A DNA stretch of 64,000 bases. It comes from Larus michahellis. Taxonomy: Eukaryota > Chordata > Aves > Charadriiformes > Laridae. The DNA is taken from NCBI RefSeq assembly GCF_964199755.1, contig NC_133896.1, forward strand, positions 172,299,092 through 172,363,091, read 5' to 3'. Both the position numbers and the translations under genes were made by a program. This document shows, piece by piece, positions 25,550 through 34,870 of the stretch (positions within the stretch are counted from its first letter, which is position 1; each line of letters begins with the position of its first letter). The notes beneath the pieces are model-generated. The model saw only the letters and a program-made list of their open reading frames with translations, was not told the DNA's origin and made no database searches.

Positions 25550-26060
25550 TGCATGTGAGTGTGTGCGAGCGTGCGACTCGGCAGCAGCGGAAGAAAAAGG
25601 AAAGAAGAGCGAGCGAGCGAGGAGGGGAGGCAGCGCGGCCAGCAGGGCGAGGCGAGGCGAAGCGCGGCGAGGCGCGGCGCGGTGCGGTGCGGTGCGGGCG
25701 GCCCCGGCCCAGCGGCCAGGCTCCGGCCGCCGGCCGGCATGGGCAGCCGCGCAGCGCGGCGGGGGCAGGAGCCGCGCAGCGCCGGCGGCTGGGCGGCCAG
25801 CGCTTAAGGCTGGGGCCAAGGCGCTTTCAGCACCGGGGGCGCTGGACAGCGCCCGGCGGGCGGCGGGCGAGGAGCGCGGCTCCGCGGGCGGCTCCGCGGC
25901 AAGGTCAGTCCGGCGCGGAGCCGCGCACGGCGGCAGCCTCCGCGGGCAGCGCCGCGCTCTCCGCCCGCGCCTCTCTAACATGCAGCGGCGGCCAGTGGCT
26001 AGCAGCACCGTTCCCGTGCCGGTGAGCCAGCCCGGCCGGCAGACCTCCACTTAGCCGCCC
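25550..26060 (+). promoter_or_regulatory. CpG island over the SLITRK1 promoter / 5' UTR
   Basis: About 500 bases are very GC-rich and full of CpG, in sharp contrast with the AT-rich surroundings, and lie directly upstream of the SLITRK1 CDS. This is the usual arrangement of a CpG-island promoter and GC-rich leader. It contains pentamer-like GGCGA/GGTGC repeats at 25,645-25,700 and a split RE1-type site at 25,826-25,853. The long open frames on both strands result from GC bias and are not proposed as genes. The exact transcription start cannot be read from the sequence. Confidence 0.8.
25826..25853 (+). promoter_or_regulatory. Split RE1/NRSE site (candidate REST binding)
   Basis: The left RE1 half TTCAGCACC is at 25,826-25,834 and the right half GGACAGCGCC at 25,844-25,853, in the correct order and orientation. 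Nine bases separate them instead of the canonical two. REST is reported to bind half-sites with expanded spacing (about 16-19 bases centre to centre; here about 18). Position in the CpG island of a neuron-specific gene fits repression outside neurons. Confidence 0.6.
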
Positions 26061-26164
26061 GGGAGGCGACAGGGAGGGGGATCGAGGAGGGGGATTGTTT
26101 TTTGGTATTTTTTTTTTCCTTCTACTTTTTTTTTTTTTTTTTTTTTTTTCTGCGTGCCTTGCAG
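26022..26164 (+). other. Possible 5' UTR intron of SLITRK1
   Basis: A good donor, CCG followed by GTGAGC, lies at 26,021/26,022. A strong acceptor ending in TTGCAG lies at 26,159-26,164 after a T-rich tract of about 50 bases. The intron would be 143 bases. SLITRK genes have their coding region in one exon, and a small leader intron would not alter the protein. No branch point stands out, so retention or no splicing remains possible. Confidence 0.35.
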
Positions 26165-26346
26165 TACGTGCCTGGAGAGTTTGTGGATATAATTATTGAC
26201 TGGAATCTGGGCTGTTGCAGTTGTATGTGGGGGGGGGAGAGAGGGAGAGAGGAGAAAAGAAAAGAGTCCCCCCCCTCCGCAGACCCTCCCTGCTCCCCCT
26301 CCCCACATTTTTTTTTCTCCCCCTTTGGTGGTGGTTCGGACATTTC

Positions 26347-26436
26347 ATGTATTGAATGAACTGGAATTGCTTTCCGTGTGAGGAGGATGGTTGCTGTTAC
26401 TTTGTGATGAGATTGGGAATGAATTGCTCGGTTTAA
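26347..26436 (+). promoter_or_regulatory. Chain of upstream ORFs ending 2 bases before the SLITRK1 start
   Basis: ATG-TAT-TGA (26,347-26,355) is immediately followed by an ATG at 26,356 that opens a 26-codon uORF. This contains internal ATGs at 26,407 and 26,419 and stops with TAA at 26,434-26,436. In another frame, an ATG at 26,387 gives a six-codon uORF whose TGA overlaps the ATG at 26,407 (TGATG). The main ATG starts at 26,439. All are direct readings of the sequence; translation control is inferred. Confidence 0.6.
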
Positions 26437-26438
26437 AA

Positions 26439-28517
26439 ATGCTGCTTTGGATTCTGTTGCTGGAGACGTCTCTTTGTTTTGCTGCTGGAAACGTTACAGG
26501 GGACGTTTGCAAAGAGAAGATCTGTGCCTGCAACGAGATAGAAGGGGATTTGCACGTAGACTGTGAGAAAAAGGGATTTACCAGCCTGCAACATTTCACC
26601 GCCCCAACTTCCCAGTTTTACCATTTATTCCTGCATGGCAATTCCCTGACTCGACTTTTCCCTAATGAGTTTGCTAACTTTTACAATGCAGTCAGTTTGC
26701 ACATGGAAAACAACGGTTTGCATGAGATTGTTCCTGGGGCTTTCCTTGGGCTGCAGCTGGTGAAACGCTTGCACATAAACAACAACAAGATCAAATCGTT
26801 CAGGAAGCAGACTTTCCTGGGGCTGGACGATCTGGAATACCTCCAGGCAGATTTTAATCTATTGCGGGATATTGACCCGGGAGCATTTAGGGACTTAAAC
26901 AAGCTAGAGGTGCTGATTTTAAATGACAATCTCATCAGCACCTTGCCCCCCAACGTGTTTCAGTATGTGCCGATCACCCACCTCGACCTCCGGGGAAACC
27001 GTCTTAAAACCTTGCCTTACGAGGAGGTCTTGGAGCAGATCCCAGGCATTGCTGAAATCCTGCTAGAGGATAACCCCTGGGACTGCACTTGCGATCTGCT
27101 GTCATTGAAGGAATGGCTGGAAAACATACCCAAAAATGCTTTGATCGGCAGAGTGATTTGTGAGGCTCCCACTAGGTTGCAGGGCAAAGATTTAAATGAG
27201 ACCACAGAGCAAGAGCTGTGCAAAAAGAACAGAGTGGATTCTAGCCTAGCTGCTCCCCCTGCCGAAGAAGAAACCTGTGATCCTGGTCCCATTCCAACCC
27301 CTTTTAAAATACATGGCAAAGAAGACCCTGCCACACCAGGATCTGGTCCAAACGGAGGTACAAAGATTCCCGTCAACTGGCAAATCAAGACCAGACCCAC
27401 TGCTGCCGTGTCGACAGTTAGTGCCAAGAGCAAGCTACCGGCTACCGTGTCCTGCCCGCAGATCTGCAGCTGTGATCAGATCCCTGGCTCAGGTTTAAAG
27501 GTTAATTGCAATGACAGGAATGTGAGCAGCTTGGTGGATTTGAAGCCCAAGCCATCCAATGTGCAGGAGCTGTTTCTTAGAGACAACAAAATACACACCA
27601 TCAGGAAATCCCACTTTCTGGATTACCGGAAACTTAATTTACTTGACCTGGGCAACAACAACATCGCCACCGTTGAGAACAACACCTTCAAGAACCTTTT
27701 TGATCTCCGATGGCTCTACATGGATAGTAACTACTTAGACACCCTGTCCCGGGAGAAATTTGCTGGGCTGCAAAACCTGGAGTATCTGAATGTGGAGTTT
27801 AATGGGATCCAGCTGATCATGCCCGGCACCTTCAATGTGATGCCCAAACTGAGAGTCCTCATCCTCAACAACAACCTACTGAGGTCTCTCCCAGTGGACG
27901 TGTTTGCTGGAGTCTCGCTTTCCAAGCTGAGCATACACAACAATTATTTCATGTACCTCCCAGTGGTGGGGGTGCTGGACCAGCTCACCTCCATCACCCA
28001 GATCGACCTGCACGGCAACCCGTGGGACTGTACTTGCCCTATCGTGCCTTTCAAACAGTGGGCGGAGATGCTGCGCCCCAAGGTGATTATGAGCGACCTG
28101 AGGTGTGAGTCCCCTGAAGATTTCTTCAAAGAGGATTTTGAGTCTCTCTCCAACGACGTGATTTGCCCTCAGTTAAAAATTTCACCCACATTAACTTCTC
28201 CTAACAAAACCAGCACCGGGTTGACAGAGACAGGTACTCACTCCAACTCCTACTTGGAGACCAGCCGGGTCTCTATTTCGGTGCTGGTGCCAGGGCTCCT
28301 GCTGGTTTTTGTGACCTCTGCCTTCACGGTGGTTGGCATGCTGGTGTTCATCCTGAGGAACAGAAAGCGGTCCAAGAGGAGGGACGCCAACTCCTCTGCA
28401 TCTGAAATCAACTCCTTGCAGACGGTCTGCGACTCGTCCTACTGGCACAACGGGCCCTACAGCGCCGACGGGGCCCACAGGGTTTACGACTGCGGCTCTC
28501 ACTCCCTGTCGGACTGA
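26439..28517 (+). CDS. SLITRK1: SLIT and NTRK-like protein 1
   Basis: A single-pass synaptic adhesion protein of neurons. The family acts postsynaptically, binding presynaptic LAR-type receptor tyrosine phosphatases, and promotes synapse formation and neurite outgrowth. The 692-residue protein is close to the 696 of human SLITRK1 and matches it along nearly its whole length. A signal peptide spans about residues 1-17. The first LRR block has cap cysteines C24/C29/C31/C42 and C216/C218/C241/C261; the second has C339/C343/C345/C357 and C531/C533/C556/C576. A linker (about 262-338) joins them. The membrane helix is about 614-639, followed by RNRKRSKRR and a short tail ending HSLSD, without the longer tail of other family members. 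N-glycosylation sequons include N18, N253, N361, N414 and N589. The start is the first in-frame ATG after an in-frame TGA at 26,379, with A at -3. Residue C280 in the linker appears unpaired. Confidence 0.98.
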   Translation: MLLWILLLETSLCFAAGNVTGDVCKEKICACNEIEGDLHVDCEKKGFTSLQHFTAPTSQFYHLFLHGNSLTRLFPNEFANFYNAVSLHMENNGLHEIVPGAFLGLQLVKRLHINNNKIKSFRKQTFLGLDDLEYLQADFNLLRDIDPGAFRDLNKLEVLILNDNLISTLPPNVFQYVPITHLDLRGNRLKTLPYEEVLEQIPGIAEILLEDNPWDCTCDLLSLKEWLENIPKNALIGRVICEAPTRLQGKDLNETTEQELCKKNRVDSSLAAPPAEEETCDPGPIPTPFKIHGKEDPATPGSGPNGGTKIPVNWQIKTRPTAAVSTVSAKSKLPATVSCPQICSCDQIPGSGLKVNCNDRNVSSLVDLKPKPSNVQELFLRDNKIHTIRKSHFLDYRKLNLLDLGNNNIATVENNTFKNLFDLRWLYMDSNYLDTLSREKFAGLQNLEYLNVEFNGIQLIMPGTFNVMPKLRVLILNNNLLRSLPVDVFAGVSLSKLSIHNNYFMYLPVVGVLDQLTSITQIDLHGNPWDCTCPIVPFKQWAEMLRPKVIMSDLRCESPEDFFKEDFESLSNDVICPQLKISPTLTSPNKTSTGLTETGTHSNSYLETSRVSISVLVPGLLLVFVTSAFTVVGMLVFILRNRKRSKRRDANSSASEINSLQTVCDSSYWHNGPYSADGAHRVYDCGSHSLSD

Positions 28518-29024
28518 GGCGGCGGGCGGGAGGGACGGGGGACGGCTGCCACCCGGGACCGGCCCTCCGCCCTCCGGCCGGTGGGGCGGCAAATGACGGC
28601 CGGGGATGGCTCTGCACCTCGGCTACCTTTCGTGAGAAACAAAACGCACGCACGCACGACTCACGACTCCACAGCGAGCATCAAGGCCCGGTGGGCGGCG
28701 GGGGGGAGCCCGGTGCCGGGGCGCATCCTCCCGTGCGCTGCCGGGGCTGCAACAGACAAGCGAGGACCCGCTTCCTTCGGCTCCGGTGGGGCGAAACACG
28801 GCTCCTGGTTTTGTTGGGCTTTTGTTCTATTGTGTTGGGGTTTGTTTTGCTTTTTTGCCCTCCTCCCTTGCGGACCGACCCTTGTCCGAGAGGCCGGGAA
28901 GAGGAGAGGGGCGGAGGAAAGGCTGGTGTCGGCCTCCTCCTGACGGCAAAGCAGGAGTGGAAAGTTGCACGAAGGCATGAATGTAATGTAAATAAATGAC
29001 TCCGAAACAAACAGACAAATGGAC

Positions 29025-29043
29025 AAAAAAAAAAAAAAAAAAA
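29025..29043 (+). repeat. A19 homopolymer in 3' UTR
   Basis: A 19-base A run lies about 30 bases after the AATAAA at 28,991. It is genomic, so it could cause internal oligo-dT priming and false 3' ends in RNA data. Confidence 0.95.
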
Positions 29044-29307
29044 GTGCTGCATGGCTCGCATGGATACAACGCACCCCAGGGACGCTCCAGCCCCCGACTG
29101 GAAGCAGCGTCTAGTTCACACCATCATCCCTCTTACCTGATAAGTCCCTTCGTATCAAACCTTCTATATAAGAAATACAGTATGATAATAAAAAGTGCCA
29201 TTTCGCCATTTTTGTGTGATCAATAGGCAGTAGAGATCGTACTTTTACCGTGGAAAAAATTGTAAAGGTTTTATTTAAGACATAGTTGCATGAATATTCT
29301 CATTGGA

Positions 29308-29415
29308 TTTTTTTTTTTTTTTTTTGAGGCGGGAATTATTTTGCTGGGAGATATTTGCTTTGTTGATGGTGGGTTGTGTTTTGTTTTTGTTTTTTTTTTT
29401 TCTTTCTTTTTGGGG
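29308..29415. repeat. T-rich low-complexity tract
   Basis: Long T runs, the second joined to a G run (29,411-29,418). Non-coding. Confidence 0.85.
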
Positions 29416-29845
29416 GGTGGGTGATGGTTTTCTTTTCTCTCTGTTCTTTTTCAATATACATATTCAGTATTGCCTTTCCATCTGAATGTAAAAATCAGTA
29501 CCCTTGATTTCTATTATGGTAACAGTGTAAACATACAAAAAAAAAAAATCCAAGGCAGTTAAGCATGACCAATTAATGTCACTCTAGTGCTTAGGCTGCA
29601 AAGTTTAATGGTAGAAAATTCTGTGCTGTTGTAAATCTTACTATAACTTGAGGAAACCAGACCTGAGGAAGCAAGTGAAACTTACTAATTCTATTCGAGG
29701 ATTTTATAATGGCATATTTTTTCAGTATTAAAGTGAAAATGTTTTCAACTCCGGGTCCTTACCATTTTTCCAGCATCAGTTCTTGCAAGTGGGTTATTTG
29801 GGTTTAGGGGACAGAGCCTCCTTTCAGTGGACTCTGTGTGTGTTT

Positions 29846-30039
29846 CTCTCTCTCTCTCCCCCTCTCCCTCCTTCCCTCCCTTCCTCCGTCCCTTCCTCTC
29901 TCTCATTCATTCACACGCAGAGGCACAAACACCCTTCCCTCACTCCTTCCCCAATGTAAATAACACACAGAAGTTTCCTGCCTCCTCCCCTCTCCCTCGC
30001 CTCATGTTTTTTTTTTTTTGTTTTTTTTTTTTTTTTTAT
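29846..30039. repeat. CT-rich and T-rich low-complexity tract
   Basis: CTCT and CCTT repeats from 29,846, then two T runs at 30,008-30,037. It probably lies within the 3' UTR or directly downstream. Confidence 0.85.
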
Positions 30040-30560
30040 AATGCGGCAGTGAATCCCTTTATTAGTGCTGTGAATCTCTCGCTGCTGCCGCCGCCGCCTC
30101 TGCTGCACACACTGCAGATATATTAGGGATGTTAGTGGGGAATTTGATTTAATTGACTCTGCCTAGCTCGGTCTCATTAAGCCGGAGCCGGATTTCACCG
30201 GTCAGCACTTCAGGCCCGTAGGCAGCTTGCCGGACTGCCGGCGAGGCGGGGCTGCTGGGCTCCAGCAGCTGCTGCAAGTGGGAAAACTAATTAGCGAAGG
30301 GACTTTCCCATCCCTGCTCTGGGTAGCTGCACGCTTTGATATTAAATGCTGAAAAAAAGCAACCACCAAACCCACGGCTCAATGCTCCAGCTGGACTCCA
30401 GGCAGCTTGCATTTGATCCCGATCCTGTAAGGGAAAGTGCCCCTAAACTCAGTAAAACCTGTAAAGGCGAAAGCCCCTGCAGATCACTTGTAACTCGCAG
30501 CTCGAGTCCCAGTGGAGATATGGAGAATTTCAGTCACGTTGCTTCTGGCTTTCTCGAGGC
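30040..30560. promoter_or_regulatory. GC-rich patch with homeodomain-type sites downstream of SLITRK1
   Basis: The base composition returns to moderate-high GC with CpG for about 500 bases. The patch contains GCC/GCTG repeats, ATTTAATTGACT, CTCATTAAGCCGGAGCCGG and CTAATTAGCG. It is complex sequence and not a known repeat. It may be a conserved 3' UTR segment or a downstream enhancer. A 78-codon frame at 30,346-30,582 has no recognisable domain. Confidence 0.35.
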
Positions 30561-31090
30561 AGAGAATCCTTTTAAAGAGTAAAACACCGTAAGGGACTTG
30601 CTAAACTTCAAATACTGATTCGGTTTGCTTTAGAGAGAATGCCCGCGTTTGGGATATGATAGGAGAAAACAGACTTACACACATACGCATTGCAATAGAT
30701 AGATAATACTCTTGAAAACGAGGCAGAAGCCTGATTCCGGATGTTCATGAAGTATTAAACGTGGGCAATGGATCATTCCTCCAGAATCCTTTATCACTGT
30801 GGAAAGGTCTGTGGTCTCCTAGAAAATACCTTGAAGTTTGGTTGTGTAGCTCTGAAAACGGGATGTCTTGCTTAACTATGCAAACCGTTCGTATTTCGAG
30901 GGCCCTTCTTTATTCCCCCTTGCTTCTTTGTTAGGCTGATTGTTCTGCCAGGACGTTCTGTGTAAAACAAAGTGATGGCAGTAGAGGCACTAGTTTGCCA
31001 TTGTGCAACCTACTAGAATGAGAAGAAAAAGAAAATGCATTTACATGTGAGACAGTATTTTTGTCCTCAGGAGGCCATCAACTTTATTTT

Positions 31091-31161
31091 AAGCATAATA
31101 AAAAACCCAAAACAAAAACAAAACAAAACAAAACAAAAAAACAAAAACCCAAACAAAAACA
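31091..31161 (+). repeat. AAAAC microsatellite-like tract
   Basis: Repeated AAAAC and AAAAAC units with short C runs, overlapping an AATAAA at 31,097. Confidence 0.9.
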
Positions 31162-33440
31162 TTTAAGGATAAGCCAGTGCACCCCTAGATGACTACCTAA
31201 GTGTTGCTGCCTTCTCCACGATATTGTGGTGTTAAAATTGAAGAACTGAGAGCATTAAGGATACATCCCAACATAAAAAAAAAAAAAAAAAAGTCATAGT
31301 TACATTACAAGCACTGTTGTGGAAGTTAAGATAAAAGATATAGTAAATTTAAGATGTTAAATCACTGCCCGACATCAGATATGCATACATTCCAGAGAGT
31401 ATAATGCTAAAGATATGTCATTTTGATCTGTCATCATTGAGAAGTAGCATAAACTTAACTTTGCTCATTTACTTTCCTTAAACTGCTATTTAATTGTCAC
31501 ACTTCAATAGAAATGTCGGTTCAATTGAAGTGTTGAAGGTATGCAGTCAGCACTCTGGGCTGGGGGGAAAAAACAAAATGACCCTTTCTCTTTCTATGTT
31601 ATTTTCTGATTTTAACATTCACATGATTCTTTCTTCCATCTTGCAGACACTCGCCCTTAAGACACATAGATCACCTAATTCTCTGAAATGATGTAACAAT
31701 TGCCGTGCTTTGAATTACGATGTTTATCTTATTTGCGTGTTTATCACTTCCAATGTATTTTTTATCAAAAAAAAACCAAACACAAACAAAAACCACTCCA
31801 CTAAAGAGAAAAATAAGAGAAAGAAAGAAAAGGGATGGCCGAGGATGTATTGAAGGAGGGTGAAGAGCAAATATATTAAATATGTTTAGCTGTACGGCAT
31901 TAACAACAATAACAAAAAATTAAATGTTTTATTTACTTTGATAAAGCCTAACTGTCATAATAATAATTCTAACATTGGAAGCCTATATACCATCCATGTT
32001 GTGTCAAAACATGTGCATATTTTCTGCTAACTTAAGAAAAATCTCGTAACTTCAGGCATAACATATATAACATTAACTTACTTCTTATTGCTTCTTAGTC
32101 ATCACAGTAAAGAGATTTCTGTTGTTTCAGGAAGGACAGACAGAAAAGGAACAGATATCTTGTTTAGTTAGTTTAAAAATAAAAAGGTTTTGTTTTTTTT
32201 TCTTCAAACACTTCAACTAAGAATAGCCTAAAATGTAAACTGTTGCCATAGAAATATATGCTTGTATGCATTGTAGCCTCTTGCATGCCGTTGCAGAAGA
32301 CTGAATGGAACTCTAGGAACAACCCGATAAAAATTTAAATTAATACCCATAGGGGTTATGTATCATTTTGAGCAGAAGTGTAATGTTGGAACTGCACAGG
32401 AATGCATTATTATGTTGCTTTACTGTATTTATTGTTTGTGCCAGGTTATTTTATAGTTTTAGTGCAGTTGCATTGAAAAGACACTGTTTCAGATCAGCTT
32501 GCTTACTAAGGTGATATAAACTTTTTGCTTGCTTGTTTTTAGCAAGAACGGGGTCAGATTTTATCTGATAGAGAAGAAAAGGCTTTGTGTACTAGTGTTT
32601 ACTCGGGTAGAACAGCCATTAACTACAAAAGGTGAACAATTCACACTTTCTTAAGCAGGTGGCAAAAGCTCATTAGGGTGAAAGTTACGGCAGCAAGAAG
32701 CTGCAAAATGCTCCTCCTTCCCAACCGAATAACCTCTTGCTTCCATTACCCACGAGAAGTTTTGTAGGTCTCCCAAGTATGAAAGGCCCTCAAAAATAAG
32801 TAGCTCTTAGTAAAGGGGCAACTTCTTTATCTTTGTGTTTTTGTCAGTGGCTTATTCAGTTGCAAAACAAAGCAGGATTTTGTTCGAGAGTTTAGTGAAG
32901 TTGTTTATACTATTTGGATCAGTCAGAGCAGGTTTGGCTACATTTTTATTCACGTGTGATCCAAAGTGAGCTTTCTTAGATGATTATGGACTTCAGCAAG
33001 TAGATCCTTTTGTATTTAGGAAAGTTCCCATAGGTATACACGTGAAGTAGGACAATTTCTGTATCCGAATCTTATTCCATGTGTTTGTGCAGTTCAAATT
33101 TGTGGGAATCCTTTGTGATTTATCGTACAGAAATTTCCAGGAAATGGGCAGGACTTCTGAGTTGGCTGCTGCATACGTACCTTTTTTTGGTATTTGGGAA
33201 TGAGTCAGAAATTGAAGAATTAATGGTTTGTGTTGGTAAACTACAATTGTCCTAAAATCATCCAGATACTTGTATAATCTGTTTAAAATCTATAATGTAT
33301 AATCTGTTTAAACTGTATTAGGAATATGGACATGGCCAATCAAAATCACAAGAATCTTTTATTGTCCTCAGCTTCTCCCAGATGGAAGAACATTAGCAAT
33401 GGAAAAAATGAGGACTAAAAAATGTTGCAAGTATTGTGTT

Positions 33441-33465
33441 ACATTACATTACATTACATTACATT
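33441..33465. repeat. ACATT pentanucleotide repeat
   Basis: Five perfect ACATT units. Confidence 0.95.
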
Positions 33466-34514
33466 CATTATGATTATGTTTAGCAATAGTACCTTAGTGG
33501 GTTAACTTGTATCAGAAGATGATATTCAATGTAATTGTCTGAGAGTTTCAGAAACTTTTGTATTATCTTATAGGTGTAGAAATATAAAAGAGATCCATCA
33601 GTATTACTTCTCCAAGATTAATTACCAGGTCAATTTATATATATTGTCATGCTGAATGGTTTCATTTACCAGCTAAAGTTTCTGAATCCATTTCTGTGCA
33701 TACTTCTTAAATACATTCTTCAGTTATATGAGAGAGGAACAAAGTCAGCAGAAATTCTCCTGAAGGAAATAGCAGTCTAGCAGCATCAAGCGCATGAAGG
33801 TTAAGACTGAAAATTCATAGCAGAGGAAAGAATGGACAGAAATAGCCCATTGTAGAAGAAGCTGCTGAGTTGACTCTAAGTGAATGACTGTCTTAAGTGT
33901 CATTGTCTTCGTGGTATTGTTTTAGCACAAAGTGCTCCAGCTTTTGCCCCATAGAAATATTGATGCCATCAGATCTCCTTCTCCATCTTTCTCCCTGTCC
34001 ATTAGGTAGCAAGGTTGAACCCCCTCAGATACTTTCCAACTAAGACAGTGGAACAAATTGTCTTACCTATTAATGACTTTTATTATTATCATGACTGCTC
34101 AGACAGACCCCTTAAGCTTTGGTCTCAAAGCATGTCTAAGCATGGGTTGTCATGCTTGGTTTGTGTTACTTTACCATTCCTGAATTGACTGCAGCTCTCT
34201 TGCAAGTGGCAAGTTTAGCAAACAAAGTGCATTAAAATGTGACTTGACGGAAAAAAAAAGAATGGGAAGATAATGGTTCTTTTTTTCTTTAAATGAGGAT
34301 TCAAATAGTAAAGATGGGCTGGGAAGCCACGATGAAAACTTTGGAGACTGGTGGAAAACGTAATGCAGAACAGCTATGAAGAAATTAAGAAGCAGTATAG
34401 TCTACTGGAAAAATATTAGGGAACATGACTCATTTTCTGGATCACTATGTAACCTAGAGAGCAGGTGGCATTTGTCTCACCTACGTTGATGGGCTTGAAT
34501 GAGCTGCCCTAGTA

Positions 34515-34870
34515 CAAGCCAGTAGTGCCCTAAGAGGTGTCCTGGAGTATCTGAGATGTGGGTATGAGGCTGGTACTTATGAAATAAGGACTAGGGGACA
34601 CTAATATATTTCTGGAGTGACAGCTGGAGCCTAGATAAGATACATTCAGACATCTGAAATAGGAGTAGACACCTGAAAACAACTGAATTGAACGCTGCAT
34701 CTACGCTGAGAGGCTGGTGACTTGATTCACCTGGTCCACATAAGTAATTTGAATTACCTTGGTATCTGAGCTGTCTATATGGTGCTGACAGAAAAGACTG
34801 AAGGCTTGGAGGACATAAGGTCAGTGGGTGCCCAGGCAAGGTACTTTAAGATACTGCAAATGCCACTGCA
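34515..34870. repeat. Diverged interspersed repeat, copy A
   Basis: It shares ordered word matches with copies near 38.2 and 42.6 kb: TATCTGAGAT, TTCTGGAGTGACAGCTGGAG, AGATAAGATACATT. Near 34,830 there is also CCAGGCAAGGTACTTTAAGA, similar to the 38.2-kb copy. I cannot name the family. Boundaries are approximate. Confidence 0.45.

Larger units (their letters stand above)
28518..31102 (+). other. SLITRK1: SLITRK1 3' UTR (end approximate)
   Basis: The DNA after the stop codon is GC-rich to about 28,980, then AT-rich with homopolymers. Poly(A) signals AATAAA occur at 28,991, 29,187 and 31,097, and ATTAAA at 29,727, 30,341 and 30,754. The human mRNA has a 3' UTR of about two kilobases, so a distal end between 30 and 31.1 kb is likely, with shorter forms possible. 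Segment 29,140-29,300 is complex sequence unlike the flanking homopolymers. Open frames here have no protein-like features. Confidence 0.6.

Noticed and set aside
25496..26050. Long open frames on both strands in the CpG island, up to 184 codons
   Set aside because: They are R/A/G/P-rich composition artefacts of GC-rich DNA in which stops are rare; no domain is recognisable.
26391..26438. N-terminal extension of SLITRK1 from an upstream TTG
   Set aside because: It lacks an ATG, is preceded by an in-frame TGA at 26,379, and the conserved signal peptide begins at the ATG at 26,439.
26681..28592. Antisense and alternate-frame ORFs over SLITRK1
   Set aside because: They are shadows of the SLITRK1 coding sequence.
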